Shown one piece after another: positions 53,897-64,000 of a DNA stretch of 64,000 nucleotides. Source of the stretch: Candidatus Pantoea floridensis (lineage in GTDB: Bacteria > Pseudomonadota > Gammaproteobacteria > Enterobacterales > Enterobacteriaceae); contig NZ_OCMY01000001.1 of assembly GCF_900215435.1 (NCBI RefSeq), forward strand, positions 1,116,001-1,180,000. The letters are read 5' to 3'. A model generated the notes under the pieces. That model was given only the letters and a program-made list of their open reading frames with translations, was not told where the DNA came from and did no database searches. The translations under genes were made by a program, and so were the position numbers. Position 1 is the stretch's first letter. Each line of letters begins with the position of its first letter.

Positions 53897-56257
53897 GTGA
53901 CCGAACCGCGCGCAGGTTTTCTGCTTACCCGACATTGGCGAGATACGCCGACCGGCAGCGAAGTGGTGCTATGGCTGGCAACCGACAGCGGCCCGCAGCG
54001 GCTGGTACTGCCTGCCCAGGAATCGGTGGCGTTTATTCCTGAGGAGTTTCGCGCGCAAACTGAGGCGCTACTGCACGACGAGCGCCATACGCGCCTGCAA
54101 ACATTGGAGCTGAAGGATTTCCGCCGCCGCCCGGTGTTTGGCCTCTATTGCCGCAGCAACCGCCAACTGCAGAATCTGGAAAAACGCCTGCGCGAGAACG
54201 GCACCCCCGTTTACGAAGCGGATATTCGTCCGCCTGAACGCTATTTGATGGAGCGCTTTATTACCGCGCCGGTATGGTTTAGCGGTGAAACGCGCGGCGA
54301 CAGCGTGGTCAACGCGCGCCTGAAGCCGCACCCGGATTATCGTCCGCAGCTAAAATGGGTGTCGCTGGATATCGAAACCACCCAGCACGGCGAGCTTTAT
54401 TGTATTGGCCTGGAAGGCTGCGGCCAGCGTCAGGTCTACATGCTCGGCCCCGCTAACGGTGACGCCAGCACCCTCGATTTTGAACTCATCTATGTTGAAA
54501 GCCGCCCGCAGCTGCTGGAGCAGCTCAACGCGTGGTTTGAGCAACATGAACCAGACGTGATTATCGGCTGGAACGTGGTGCAGTTTGACCTGCGCGTATT
54601 ACAAAAACATGCCGATCGCTACGGCATTCCGCTGCGTTTAGGTCGTCAGAAACAGGCTTTAGAGTGGCGTGAGCACGGTTTTAAACCCGGTGTATTCTTC
54701 GCGCAGGCCACCGGCCGCTTAATTATTGACGGCATCGACGCGCTTAAATCTGCCTTCTGGGATTTCCCCTCTTTCAGCCTTGAAGCGGTCTCGCGCCAGC
54801 TACTGGGCGAAGGTAAAGCCATCGATAATCCGTGGCAGCGCATGGAAGAGATCAACTGGCGCTTTGCTAACGATAAGCCGGCGTTAGCGAAGTACAATCT
54901 TAAGGATTGCGAGCTGGTAACGCGCATATTTCAGCACACCGCCATCATGCCGTTTCTGCTGGAACGCGCCACGGTAAACGGTCTGGCGGTCGATCGCCAC
55001 GGCGGTTCGGTGGCGGCATTTGGTCATCTCTATATTCCTCGCATGCACCGCGCCGGTTTCGTCGCGCCTAACCTTGGCGAAGTAGCACCGGAAGCCAGCC
55101 CCGGCGGCTACGTCATGGATTCCCGTCCCGGCTTGTACGACTCGGTGCTGGTGCTGGACTATAAAAGCCTTTATCCCTCGATTATTCGCACCTTCCTGAT
55201 CGATCCGGTTGGGCTGGTCGAGGGCCTGGCGCACCCGGATGATGCCGATTCCGTGCCCGGCTTTCGCAACGCGCGCTTTTCCCGCGAAATCCACAGCTTA
55301 CCGGCGATTGTTGAGCAGATTTGGCAAGGGCGCGAAGCGGCCAAGCGCGACGGCAATAAACCGCTGTCACAGGCGCTGAAAATCATCATGAACGCCTTTT
55401 ATGGCGTGCTCGGTACCAGCGCCTGTCGCTTTTTCGATCCGCGCCTGGCGTCATCCATTACGCTGCGCGGCCACGCCATCATGCAGCAAACGCGTGAGCT
55501 GATTGAAGCGGAAGGCTTTGATGTGATTTATGGCGATACCGATTCTACCTTTGTCTGGCTGAAAGGCGCGCACAGCGAAGAGGATGCTGCGGCAATTGGT
55601 CGCCGTCTGGCTGTACACGTCAACGGCTGGTGGCAACAGCATCTGCACGCGACTTATGGACTGGCGAGCGCGCTGGAGCTTGAGTACGAAACCCATTTCA
55701 GCCGTTTCCTGATGCCAACGATTCGCGGCGCTGAACAAGGCAGCAAAAAGCGCTACGCCGGCATGATGCGAAGCGACGGCGGCGAACGGCTGGTGTTTAA
55801 AGGTCTTGAATCGGTGCGTACCGACTGGACGCCGCTGGCGCAGCAGTTCCAGCAAAATCTTTATGGCCGCATTTTCCGCGGCGAGCCGTGGCAGGATTAT
55901 ATCCGCGAAACCGTGGCGCAACTGCTGGCCGGGGAGCTCGATGAGCAGCTGATTTACAAAAAGCGGCTGCGTCGTGCGTTAAAAGATTACGAGCGGAATG
56001 TGCCGCCCCACGTGCGCGCCGCGCGCCTCGCCGATGAGCAAAATCGTAAGCTGCAACGGCCGTTGCAGTACCAAAACGGCGGCTCGATACGCTATGTGAT
56101 GGCGACGGCAGGACCGGAACCGCTTGAAGCGCGTAACACGCCTCTCGACTACGATCATTACGTCACCAAACAGCTACAACCGGTGGCTGACGGCATTTTA
56201 CCGTTCGTGGGTGATGACTTTGCTACACTGATTACTGGGCAGCTGGGGCTTTTTTGA
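53897..56257 (+). CDS. polB: DNA polymerase II
   Basis: A 786-residue family B polymerase with 3'-5' exonuclease, used in SOS-related lesion bypass and replication restart. Exonuclease motifs are [13 protein letters not shown] and YNLKDCEL; polymerase motifs are [10 protein letters not shown] and YGDTDSTF. The start is GTG at 53897 after CTGGAG, giving [18 protein letters not shown], collinear with the E. coli protein (783 residues). The longer frame from 53819 runs through the promoter and is rejected. Confidence 0.97.
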   Translation: MTEPRAGFLLTRHWRDTPTGSEVVLWLATDSGPQRLVLPAQESVAFIPEEFRAQTEALLHDERHTRLQTLELKDFRRRPVFGLYCRSNRQLQNLEKRLRENGTPVYEADIRPPERYLMERFITAPVWFSGETRGDSVVNARLKPHPDYRPQLKWVSLDIETTQHGELYCIGLEGCGQRQVYMLGPANGDASTLDFELIYVESRPQLLEQLNAWFEQHEPDVIIGWNVVQFDLRVLQKHADRYGIPLRLGRQKQALEWREHGFKPGVFFAQATGRLIIDGIDALKSAFWDFPSFSLEAVSRQLLGEGKAIDNPWQRMEEINWRFANDKPALAKYNLKDCELVTRIFQHTAIMPFLLERATVNGLAVDRHGGSVAAFGHLYIPRMHRAGFVAPNLGEVAPEASPGGYVMDSRPGLYDSVLVLDYKSLYPSIIRTFLIDPVGLVEGLAHPDDADSVPGFRNARFSREIHSLPAIVEQIWQGREAAKRDGNKPLSQALKIIMNAFYGVLGTSACRFFDPRLASSITLRGHAIMQQTRELIEAEGFDVIYGDTDSTFVWLKGAHSEEDAAAIGRRLAVHVNGWWQQHLHATYGLASALELEYETHFSRFLMPTIRGAEQGSKKRYAGMMRSDGGERLVFKGLESVRTDWTPLAQQFQQNLYGRIFRGEPWQDYIRETVAQLLAGELDEQLIYKKRLRRALKDYERNVPPHVRAARLADEQNRKLQRPLQYQNGGSIRYVMATAGPEPLEARNTPLDYDHYVTKQLQPVADGILPFVGDDFATLITGQLGLF

Positions 56258-56409
56258 CAGGTGACGAATGCCTTGCCATCCAGTACCATAGCGCCCTTCC
56301 TGATTCTCACCGCACACACAATCTGACCAAACACCCGTTTGGCGGTTGCGTATTGCCTGAGTGCAGGTGAACTTCTTTATGGCATGTAAGAGAGTCGAGC
56401 AAAAAATAT

Positions 56410-59316
56410 ATGGTTTTTACACTGGGTCAGCGCTGGATTAGTGATACGGAAAGTGAACTGGGACTGGGCACGGTTGTTGCGATCGATACGCGCATGATCA
56501 CCATGCTGTTTCCGGCAACCGGCGAAAATCGCCTCTATGCCCGAAATGATTCTCCGGTAACTCGCGTAATTTTCAATCCGGGTGACACCATCACCAGCCA
56601 TGAAGGCTGGCAGATGTGCGTCGATGAAGTCCGCAACGAAAACGAATTAATGACTTACATCGGCACGCGTCTTGATACCGAAGAAACGGGTGTGGTGATG
56701 CGCGAAGTGATGCTGGACAGCAAACTGGTGTTCAGCAAGCCACAGGATCGCCTGTTCGCCGGTCAGCTCGACCGCATGGATCGTTTTGCGCTGCGTTTCC
56801 GCGCCCGCAAATATCACAGTGAGCAATACCGCTTGCCGATCAGCGGCCTGCGCGGCATGCGCACCAACCTGATCCCGCATCAGCTGCACATTGCGCACGA
56901 TGTTGGCCGTCGTCACGCACCGCGCGTGCTGCTGGCGGATGAAGTCGGCCTGGGTAAAACCATCGAAGCCGGCATGATCATCCAGCAACAGCTGCTGGCG
57001 GGCCGTGCCGAGCGCGTGCTGATCGTGGTGCCAGAAACGCTGCAACATCAGTGGCTGGTCGAAATGCTGCGTCGCTTCAACCTGCGCTTTGCGCTGTTTG
57101 ATGATGATCGCTATACCGAAGCGCAGCACGACAGCGATAACGCCTTTGAAACCGAGCAGCTGATTATCTGTTCGCTCGATTTTGTACGCCGCAACAAGCA
57201 GCGTCTTGAACTGCTGGCGGATGCCGATTGGGATCTGCTGGTGGTCGATGAAGCGCACCACCTGGCGTGGAGCGAAGACGCACCGAGCCGTGAATATCAG
57301 GTTATTGAGCAGCTGGCTGAGAAAACCGCTGGCGTGCTGCTGCTGACCGCAACGCCGGAACAGCTGGGCTTAGAGAGCCACTTTGCCCGTCTGCGCCTGC
57401 TCGACCCGAATCGCTTCCACGATTTTGGCCAGTTCGTTGAAGAACAGCAGCATTACCGCCCGGTGGCGGATGCCGTCAGCTCGCTACTGGCCGATCACGC
57501 CATCAGCAAAGATGAAATGAATCTGATCAACGATTTGATCGGTGAGCAGGATATCGAGCCGCTGCTGCAGGTGGCTAACAGCGATCGCGACGGCAAAGAA
57601 GAAGCGCGTAAAGAGCTGGTTTCAATGCTGATGGATCGCCACGGCACCAGCCGCGTGCTGTTTCGCAACACGCGTAACGGTGTAAAAGGCTTCCCGAAAC
57701 GCGAGCTGCATCAGATTCGCCTGCCGCTGCCGGCGCAGTATCAAACCGCCATTAAAGTCTCCGGCATTATGGGCACGCGTAAAAGCGCAGAAGAACGCGC
57801 GCGTGACATGCTGTATCCCGAGCAGATTTATCAGGAATTTGAAGGCGATAGCGGAACCTGGTGGAACTTTGATCCGCGCGTAGAGTGGCTGATGGGCTAT
57901 CTCACCAGCAACCGCAAAGAGAAAGTGCTGGTGATCTGCGCTAAAGCGGCCACCGCGCTGCAGCTGGAGCAGGTGCTGCGTGAGCGCGAAGGCATCCGCG
58001 CCGCCGTCTTCCACGAAGGATTATCGATCATCGAGCGTGACCGCGCGGCAGCCTTCTTCGCCTCAGAAGAGGATGGTGCGCAGGTGCTGCTGTGCTCAGA
58101 AATCGGTTCTGAAGGCCGTAACTTCCAGTTCGCTAGCCGCCTGGTGATGTTCGATCTGCCGTTTAACCCGGATCTGCTCGAGCAGCGTATCGGTCGTCTC
58201 GATCGTATCGGCCAAATGCATGACATCCAGATTCTGGTGCCGTGGCTGGAAAAAACCGCGCAGGCGGTGCTGCTGCGCTGGTATCACGAAGGTCTGGACG
58301 CGTTTGAGCATACCTGCCCAACCGGCCGCGCCATTTACGATAAAGAGTACTCTCAGCTGATTGAATACCTCGCCGCGCCGGAGAATCCGCAGGGGCTGGA
58401 TGCGTTCATCACGGAAAGCCGTAAGCAGCATGATGCGCTGAAATCTCAGCTGGAACAGGGGCGCGATCGCTTGCTGGAACTGAACTCCAACGGCGGTGAA
58501 GCGGCGCAAGCGCTGGCGAACGCGATCGGCGAGCAGGACAACGATACCGATCTGGTCAGCTTCGCGCTGAATTTGTTCGATATCGTCGGCATCAATCAGG
58601 AAGATCGCAGCGATAGCCTGATCGTGCTGACGCCTTCCGATCATATGCTGGTTCCCGATTTCCCTGGCCTGCCGGAAGACGGTTGCACTGTGACCTTTAA
58701 CCGCAATCAGGCGCTGTCGCGCGAAGATACCCAGTTCATCACCTGGGAGCATCCGCTGATCCTCAATGGTCTTGACCTGATTCTTTCGGGCGATACCGGC
58801 AGCTGCGCGCTATCGCTGCTGAAAAACAAGGCGCTGCCGGTAGGCACGCTGTTGGTCGAGATGATCTATGTGGTGGAAGCGCAGGCACCGAAAAACCTGC
58901 AGCTCACCCGCTTCCTGCCGCCAACGCCAGTGCGTTTGTTGATGGACCGTGCCGGTAATAACCTGGCTGGCAAGGTCGAGTTCGAAAGCTTCAACCGTCA
59001 GCTGAATGCAGTGAATCGTCATACCGGCAGCAAGCTGGTGAATGCGGTGCAGCAAGACGTGCATGAGATTCTGACCCAAGCGGAAAAAGTGATCGTGCCG
59101 GAAGCGCAGGCGATTATTGCTGCGGCGAAAGTCGAAGCCGAAGAGAAGCTGGGAGCCGAACTGTCACGCCTTGAAGCGCTGCGCGCCGTTAACCCCAACA
59201 TCCGTGATGATGAGGTTGAAGCGCTGGAAAGCAATCGCGAGCAGGTATTGGAAAGCCTCGGCGACGCCGGCTGGCGTCTTGATGCGCTGCGCCTGATCGT
59301 CGTGACGCACCAATAA
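56410..59316 (+). CDS. rapA: RNA polymerase-associated ATPase RapA (HepA)
   Basis: A 968-residue Swi2/Snf2 ATPase that binds RNA polymerase and helps recycle it. The N-terminal Tudor-like domains ([18 protein letters not shown]) lead into the helicase core: motif [16 protein letters not shown], motif II VVDEAHH, motif III LLTATP, and late motifs [12 protein letters not shown] and [12 protein letters not shown]. The length equals E. coli RapA. No strong ribosome-binding site is seen before the ATG. rluA follows 19 bases later. Confidence 0.98.
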   Translation: MVFTLGQRWISDTESELGLGTVVAIDTRMITMLFPATGENRLYARNDSPVTRVIFNPGDTITSHEGWQMCVDEVRNENELMTYIGTRLDTEETGVVMREVMLDSKLVFSKPQDRLFAGQLDRMDRFALRFRARKYHSEQYRLPISGLRGMRTNLIPHQLHIAHDVGRRHAPRVLLADEVGLGKTIEAGMIIQQQLLAGRAERVLIVVPETLQHQWLVEMLRRFNLRFALFDDDRYTEAQHDSDNAFETEQLIICSLDFVRRNKQRLELLADADWDLLVVDEAHHLAWSEDAPSREYQVIEQLAEKTAGVLLLTATPEQLGLESHFARLRLLDPNRFHDFGQFVEEQQHYRPVADAVSSLLADHAISKDEMNLINDLIGEQDIEPLLQVANSDRDGKEEARKELVSMLMDRHGTSRVLFRNTRNGVKGFPKRELHQIRLPLPAQYQTAIKVSGIMGTRKSAEERARDMLYPEQIYQEFEGDSGTWWNFDPRVEWLMGYLTSNRKEKVLVICAKAATALQLEQVLREREGIRAAVFHEGLSIIERDRAAAFFASEEDGAQVLLCSEIGSEGRNFQFASRLVMFDLPFNPDLLEQRIGRLDRIGQMHDIQILVPWLEKTAQAVLLRWYHEGLDAFEHTCPTGRAIYDKEYSQLIEYLAAPENPQGLDAFITESRKQHDALKSQLEQGRDRLLELNSNGGEAAQALANAIGEQDNDTDLVSFALNLFDIVGINQEDRSDSLIVLTPSDHMLVPDFPGLPEDGCTVTFNRNQALSREDTQFITWEHPLILNGLDLILSGDTGSCALSLLKNKALPVGTLLVEMIYVVEAQAPKNLQLTRFLPPTPVRLLMDRAGNNLAGKVEFESFNRQLNAVNRHTGSKLVNAVQQDVHEILTQAEKVIVPEAQAIIAAAKVEAEEKLGAELSRLEALRAVNPNIRDDEVEALESNREQVLESLGDAGWRLDALRLIVVTHQ

Positions 59317-59335
59317 TGTTCAGGACCACGACATC

Positions 59336-59995
59336 ATGCTGATGGAAGCGTACAACCCGCCGCTCGAACCCTGGCTGCATATTCTGTATCAGGACGAGCA
59401 CATTATGGTGGTGAATAAACCGAGCGGGTTGCTGTCGGTGCCGGGCCGCCTGGAGGAGCACAAGGATAGCGTGATGACGCGCATCCAGCGTGATTTCCCG
59501 CAGGCGGAATCGGTGCATCGTCTTGATATGGCGACCAGCGGCGTGATTGTCGTGGCCCTGAATAAAGCCGCTGAGCGTGAACTCAAGCGCCAGTTCCGTG
59601 AGCGTGAGCCCTCTAAGTATTATGTGGCGCGCGTTTGGGGCCATCCGGCCGCCGAGAAAGGCTTAATCGATCTACCGCTGATTTGCGACTGGCCAAATCG
59701 ACCGAAGCAGATGGTGTGTTTCGAGAACGGCAAAGCAGCGCAGACCGAATATCAGGTGCTGGAGTATGAAACCACCAACAGTGCGCGCGTACAGCTGAAG
59801 CCCATTACCGGGCGTTCCCACCAGCTACGTGTGCATTTGCTGGCGCTGGGGCATCCGATTCTTGGCGACCGCTTTTATGCGCATGAGGAAGCGTTGGCGA
59901 TGGCACCACGTTTGCAACTGCATGCCGAGTCGCTGTCGATTACCCATCCAGCGTTTGGTAACAGTATGACGTTTAGACAGCCGGCAGATTTTTAG
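59336..59995 (+). CDS. rluA: Dual-specificity pseudouridine synthase RluA
   Basis: A 219-residue enzyme that makes pseudouridine at 23S rRNA position 746 and at position 32 of several tRNAs. The catalytic motif HRLDMATSG (active aspartate about residue 64) and the ITGRSHQLRVHLLALGHPIL block are typical. It is 19 bases after rapA and probably co-transcribed. A BIME-like repeat follows its stop. Confidence 0.97.
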   Translation: MLMEAYNPPLEPWLHILYQDEHIMVVNKPSGLLSVPGRLEEHKDSVMTRIQRDFPQAESVHRLDMATSGVIVVALNKAAERELKRQFREREPSKYYVARVWGHPAAEKGLIDLPLICDWPNRPKQMVCFENGKAAQTEYQVLEYETTNSARVQLKPITGRSHQLRVHLLALGHPILGDRFYAHEEALAMAPRLQLHAESLSITHPAFGNSMTFRQPADF

Positions 59996-60000
59996 TTTCG

Positions 60001-60132
60001 TCCCTCACCCTAGCCCTCTCCCGCAAGCGGGCGAGGGAACCGTTTTGTGCGATGTTAAAGTGAGTCACTCAACCTCAAAATTTGCTCGATCAGCCCCCTC
60101 TACCGCTTGCGGGAGAGGGCCGGGGTGAGGGA
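60001..60132. repeat. BIME-like inverted repeat pair between rluA and djlA
   Basis: A 30-base arm at 60001-60030 is repeated inverted at 60103-60132 with 28 of 30 bases matching. Each arm contains its own small hairpin around CCCGCAAGCGG. Two convergent genes flank it. It resembles REP/BIME elements made of CCCTCACCC...CCCTCTCCCGC units. It may act as a bidirectional terminator or mRNA stabiliser. Confidence 0.85.
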
Positions 60133-60141
60133 AAAACAACC

Positions 60142-60954
60142 TTACTTAAACCCCTTCTCCTTACGAATCAAATCGTAAGCCGCCTGAATTTCCTGCGCTT
60201 TCTGTTTCGCCATCTCCATCATTTCCGGCGGCAAGCCTTTCGCCACCAGCTTGTCGGGATGATGCTCGCTCATCAGCTTGCGGTACGCGCGCTTGATGGT
60301 GGTGCCATCATCGCTGCTTTTCACGCCCAGCACGCTGCAGGCATCTTCTAACGTAGGCCCACGTTGCGACTGTTGATAGGCCCCGCCGGAGTAAGAACCG
60401 CCGCCACCAAACTGCTGGCCGCCTTCCATCATACGCAGGAACTGATCAAACTGTGCTCGTGAAATGCCCAACTCTTCGGCGATGACATACAGCACCTGCC
60501 GCTCGTTGGGATGCAGTGAACCATCGGCGAACGCCGCCTGAATCTGGATTTCCAGAAACATCCGAATCAGATCGAAACGACCAAAGCAGGCGCTGCGCAG
60601 CTCGCGTAGTTTACTACGCAATGGATAGTCGCTCTGTTTGCCTTCACGAAAAGCCCGCTGTGCGGCGGTACGTGCATCACCGTGCAGCTGCATACGATCC
60701 ATAAATAAGGAAGCAATCTGGATATCTGCTTCGGTCACGCGCCCTTTTGACTTGGTCAAATGGCCCATCACCTGGAAAGTGGTACTGAAAAACAGCGTCT
60801 GACGCGCCTGGTTATTGGCAAAATAACCCTGTCCCTTCACGCTGCGTACTTTGTCAAACATGTGACCAATGATCAGACCCAGTACAATGCCCCAAAAGCC
60901 TGCACCGGAAAATATCCCGATAGCCAGACCGATTACTTTTCCCCAGTAGCGCAT
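60142..60954 (-). CDS. djlA: Membrane-anchored DnaJ co-chaperone DjlA
   Basis: A 270-residue type III membrane protein that stimulates DnaK and, when overproduced in E. coli, induces the Rcs colanic-acid response. One N-terminal membrane helix ([20 protein letters not shown]) is followed by a TerB-like helical domain, a glycine- and glutamine-rich linker ([17 protein letters not shown]) and a C-terminal J domain with the HPD motif ([12 protein letters not shown]). Length is one residue less than E. coli DjlA. It is divergent from lptD. Confidence 0.96.
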   Translation of the reverse strand: MRYWGKVIGLAIGIFSGAGFWGIVLGLIIGHMFDKVRSVKGQGYFANNQARQTLFFSTTFQVMGHLTKSKGRVTEADIQIASLFMDRMQLHGDARTAAQRAFREGKQSDYPLRSKLRELRSACFGRFDLIRMFLEIQIQAAFADGSLHPNERQVLYVIAEELGISRAQFDQFLRMMEGGQQFGGGGSYSGGAYQQSQRGPTLEDACSVLGVKSSDDGTTIKRAYRKLMSEHHPDKLVAKGLPPEMMEMAKQKAQEIQAAYDLIRKEKGFK

Positions 60955-61136
60955 AAACTCCTCAATTCGCCATGCTTGCGGCTGAAAATTGCATTATCAT
61001 ACCTGTCATTTATCTCAGCGCCTAACGGCAACGCGGACAGACAAGGATTAACACTGGCGCAACGCCGGGCAGTAAGTTAGTCTCTGACCGGATTGTCGGC
61101 ATGATGCCAGTTTTCATGGAATTATCGAAACCGCGT

Positions 61137-63515
61137 ATGAAAAAACGTATACCTACCCTGCTGGCTACCATGATTGGTGCAGCGCTTTATAGCCAGTCAT
61201 CACTTGCCGACGATCTGATGTCGCAGTGCATGCTGGGCGTGCCGAGCTACAACCGCCCGCTGGTTAATGGCGATACCAATTCGCTGCCGGTCACCATCAA
61301 TTCTGATTCAGCCAAAGGCAATTATCCGAATGACGCGGTGTTCACTGGCAACGTCGATGTGCAACAGGGCAATAGCCGCCTGCGTTCCGACGAGGTGCAA
61401 CTGCATCAACGTCCGCAGGATGGCCAAACCACGCCGGTTCGCACCGTGGATGCGCTGGGTAATGTGCACTATGACGACAATCAGGTCATCCTGAAAGGTC
61501 CGAAAGCCTGGTCAAATCTGAACACCAAAGACACCAATGTGTGGAACGGTGATTATCAGATGGTTGGCCGCCAGGGCCGCGGCGATGCCGATCAGATGAA
61601 ACTGCGCGGTAATAATCGCTATACCATTCTGGAAAACGGCAGCTTTACCTCCTGCTTGCCGGGTTCCAATAGCTGGAGCGTGGTCGGTTCCGAAGTGATT
61701 CAGGACCGCGAAGAAGAAGTCGCGGAGATCTGGAACGCCCGCTTTAAGCTCGGCAATGTGCCGGTGTTTTACAGCCCCTATTTGCAGTTGCCGATTGGCG
61801 ATCGTCGTCGTTCTGGCTTCCTGATCCCGAATGCGAAGTACGGTAGCAATAACGGCTTCGAATTCATGCTGCCGTATTACTGGAATATCGCGCCACAGGC
61901 CGATGCCACCATTACGCCGCATTATATGGAAAAACGCGGTCTGCAATTGCAGAACGAATTCCGCTATCTGACGGTGTTTGGTGCGGGTCTGATGGAGCTG
62001 GATTATCTCCAGTCAGATAAGCAGTACGATAACGACAAAGCCGTGCGCGGAATCGCCCAGAATGACAGTTCCGATCGCTGGTTATTCTTCTGGCGTCATG
62101 CAGGCGTTTACGATCAGCACTGGCGTTTCAATGCTGACTACACCAAAGTGAGCGATCCGTATTACTTCAACGATCTCGACTCGAAGTACTACAGCTCCAC
62201 CGACGGTTACGCCACGCAGAAGTTCAGTTTTGGCTATGCGGACACCAACTGGGATGCCACCCTGTCGAGTAAAGACTTCCAGGTCTTTGGTAACACCAGC
62301 AACAGCAATGTCTATCGCGCTCAGCCTCAGCTCGATCTGAATTTCTATCAGAACGATATGGGACCGTTTGATGGCCACGTCTATGCGCAAGCGGTGAAAT
62401 TTACCAACGTAAACAGCCGCATGCCTGAAGCGACGCGTTTGCACCTCGAACCAACGCTGGATCTGCCACTGTCAAACGGCTGGGCAAGCCTGGATACCGA
62501 AGCGAAATTCCTGGCAACCCATTACCAACAAGAAAATATCAACGCCTATAACAACGGTGAAATTGCGAACGTCGGCGGTTCAAGCGGTCGTTTGGATGAT
62601 TCGGTTAACCGTACTCTGCCGCAGTTCAAAATCGATGGTCGCTTAGTGTTTGACCGCGATATGGATTGGGAACCTGGCTATACGCAGACGCTGGAACCGC
62701 GTGTGCAGTACCTTTACGTTCCTTATCGTAACCAGAGCAATATCTACCCTTACGACTCAACCCTACTGCAAACTGATTACACCGGTTTGTTCCGCGATCG
62801 TACCTACAGCGGCCTGGATCGCATCGCTTCCGCTAACGAAGTGGCTTCTGGTGTTACCACGCGTATTTATGATAACGATCTGGTTGAACGTTTTAACGTT
62901 TCTGTGGGTCAAATCTACTCGTTTACCCCGTCTCGTACCGGCGTAAACCAGACGAACAAAGAAGATGACACCGGCAGCCTGGTCTGGGCCGGCGACACTT
63001 ACTGGAAAATCAGCGATCGCTGGGGCGCGCGTGGTGGACTGCAATATGACACGCGCCTCGATAACGTGGCACAGGGCAACGCCGTGGTTGAGTATCGTCA
63101 GGATGCCGATCGCATGGTACAGCTGAGCTACCGCTACAGCAGCCCGGAATACGTAGCGCAGGCGCTGAATAACTCAAACCTGGTGACGGATCCGATTTAC
63201 AAAAACGGGATTTCGCAGGTGGGTGCCACCGCCAGCTGGCCAATTGCCGATGCCTGGTCACTGGTTGGCGGTTATTACTACGATACCCGCAACAGTCGTC
63301 CGGCTGAGCAGCTGGTCGGCCTGCAGTACAGCTCGTGCTGCTACGCCATCCGTCTGGGTTACGAACGCAAGATCAACGGTTGGGAAAACAACGACAGTAA
63401 GTATGACAACCAAATCTCATTCAACATTGAGCTGCGTGGTCTGAGTTCCAACTATGGCTTAGGCACCAATGAAATGCTGCGTCAGGGCATCATCCCTTAC
63501 CAGCGCGCTTTCTGA
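61137..63515 (+). CDS. lptD: LPS-assembly outer-membrane protein LptD
   Basis: A 792-residue beta-barrel that with LptE inserts lipopolysaccharide into the outer leaflet. The signal peptide [20 protein letters not shown] ends in SSLA before DD. An N-terminal beta-jellyroll ([15 protein letters not shown], [21 protein letters not shown]) precedes the 26-strand barrel. The four disulfide cysteines are C31 (SQCMLG), the one in TSCLPG, and the pair SSCCYAI. The ATG at 61137 matches E. coli LptD; an upstream in-frame ATG (61101) is disfavoured. surA follows 54 bases later. Confidence 0.97.
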   Translation: MKKRIPTLLATMIGAALYSQSSLADDLMSQCMLGVPSYNRPLVNGDTNSLPVTINSDSAKGNYPNDAVFTGNVDVQQGNSRLRSDEVQLHQRPQDGQTTPVRTVDALGNVHYDDNQVILKGPKAWSNLNTKDTNVWNGDYQMVGRQGRGDADQMKLRGNNRYTILENGSFTSCLPGSNSWSVVGSEVIQDREEEVAEIWNARFKLGNVPVFYSPYLQLPIGDRRRSGFLIPNAKYGSNNGFEFMLPYYWNIAPQADATITPHYMEKRGLQLQNEFRYLTVFGAGLMELDYLQSDKQYDNDKAVRGIAQNDSSDRWLFFWRHAGVYDQHWRFNADYTKVSDPYYFNDLDSKYYSSTDGYATQKFSFGYADTNWDATLSSKDFQVFGNTSNSNVYRAQPQLDLNFYQNDMGPFDGHVYAQAVKFTNVNSRMPEATRLHLEPTLDLPLSNGWASLDTEAKFLATHYQQENINAYNNGEIANVGGSSGRLDDSVNRTLPQFKIDGRLVFDRDMDWEPGYTQTLEPRVQYLYVPYRNQSNIYPYDSTLLQTDYTGLFRDRTYSGLDRIASANEVASGVTTRIYDNDLVERFNVSVGQIYSFTPSRTGVNQTNKEDDTGSLVWAGDTYWKISDRWGARGGLQYDTRLDNVAQGNAVVEYRQDADRMVQLSYRYSSPEYVAQALNNSNLVTDPIYKNGISQVGATASWPIADAWSLVGGYYYDTRNSRPAEQLVGLQYSSCCYAIRLGYERKINGWENNDSKYDNQISFNIELRGLSSNYGLGTNEMLRQGIIPYQRAF

Positions 63516-63569
63516 TGTTGTGATGTTTGACAGGCTATCCCGCAGTGCGGAAACAACAATGGATAAAGT

Positions 63570-64000
63570 ATGAAGAACTGGAGAATGCTGATTCTTGGTG
63601 TGGCGATTACCGCCAACACTGCGTTCGCAGCCCCACAAGTGGTTGATAAAGTTGCCGCTGTCGTGAATAACGGCGTGGTACTGGAAAGTGACGTTGATGA
63701 CATGATGCGCACCGTGAAATCACAGGCGCAGCAGGCAAAACAGCAACTCCCTGATGACAAAACATTGCGTCATCAAATCCTGGAACGCCAGGTCATGGAT
63801 GCCATCATTCTGCAGATGGGTGAAAGAGCGGGCGTTCAGATTACCGATCAGCAACTGGATGAGGCTATTCAGAACATCGCCGCGCAGAACCGCATGAGTC
63901 TCGATCAGCTGCGCAGCCGTCTGGCGTACGATGGCATGGACTATAACGTGTACCGTGCGCAGATTCGCAAAGAGATGACGATCGCTGAAGTGCGTAATAA
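63570..64000 (+). CDS. surA: Periplasmic chaperone/peptidyl-prolyl isomerase SurA, N-terminal part (truncated by window edge)
   Basis: SurA carries outer-membrane proteins, including LptD, to the BAM complex. The first 143 codons are visible. A 20-residue signal peptide [20 protein letters not shown] precedes [20 protein letters not shown], then the helical N-terminal chaperone domain ([20 protein letters not shown]). The parvulin domains lie beyond the window. It lies downstream of lptD in the same direction, as in E. coli. Confidence 0.97.
   Translation, partial: MKNWRMLILGVAITANTAFAAPQVVDKVAAVVNNGVVLESDVDDMMRTVKSQAQQAKQQLPDDKTLRHQILERQVMDAIILQMGERAGVQITDQQLDEAIQNIAAQNRMSLDQLRSRLAYDGMDYNVYRAQIRKEMTIAEVRN

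Overview
The window is a chromosomal segment of an Enterobacterales bacterium. Gene order and protein sequences follow the Escherichia coli 0-3 minute region (aceE-pdhR-aroP through lptD-surA) almost without a break, read in the opposite orientation. The divergence from E. coli, the GC-rich coding, a pentose/oligosaccharide locus beside ampE and the missing araCBAD and leuO loci suggest Erwiniaceae (Pantoea, Erwinia or Mixta). That genus-level guess is inference. No prophage, insertion sequence, CRISPR array, tRNA or rRNA was found.

Layout. 1-1990: start of aceE, its regulator pdhR, and the pdhR control region with a perfect PdhR operator. 1990-7300: aroP, then a two-gene insertion (GPH-family sugar symporter and GH43 arabinofuranosidase-like enzyme), then ampE and ampD. 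7450-14410: nadC, the type IV pilus genes ppdD-hofB-hofC, guaC, and coaE-zapD-yacG. 14440-18830: mutT, an unrecognised small winged-helix gene, secA and its stalling-peptide gene secM. 19016-36812: the complete division and cell-wall cluster read leftwards from mraZ to lpxC (mraZ, rsmH, ftsL, ftsI, murE, murF, mraY, murD, ftsW, murG, murC, ddlB, ftsQ, ftsA, ftsZ, lpxC), with promoter and three MraZ operator repeats at its head and a strong terminator at its end.

37306-46350: cra, ilvIH and the leu operon with its leader peptide and attenuator. Branched-chain amino-acid synthesis therefore sits in two divergent operons with no leuO between them. 46356-49460: setA, a homologue of the glucose-phosphate stress RNA SgrS, and its activator sgrR. 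49577-52970: a TPP riboswitch followed by the thiamine importer thiBPQ. 52967-64000: yabI, polB, rapA-rluA, a BIME-like inverted repeat, djlA, lptD and the start of surA.

Nearly everything is conserved core. The accessory or divergent points are the GPH/GH43 pair, the orphan winged-helix protein at 15020, a SecM whose arrest motif departs from E. coli outside the GIRAGP core, an SgrS with no recognisable SgrT, a decayed SOS box before polB, and several structured intergenic repeats. I did not see a wholly new multi-gene system. Comparisons with E. coli proteins and sites are from memory, not from a database search.
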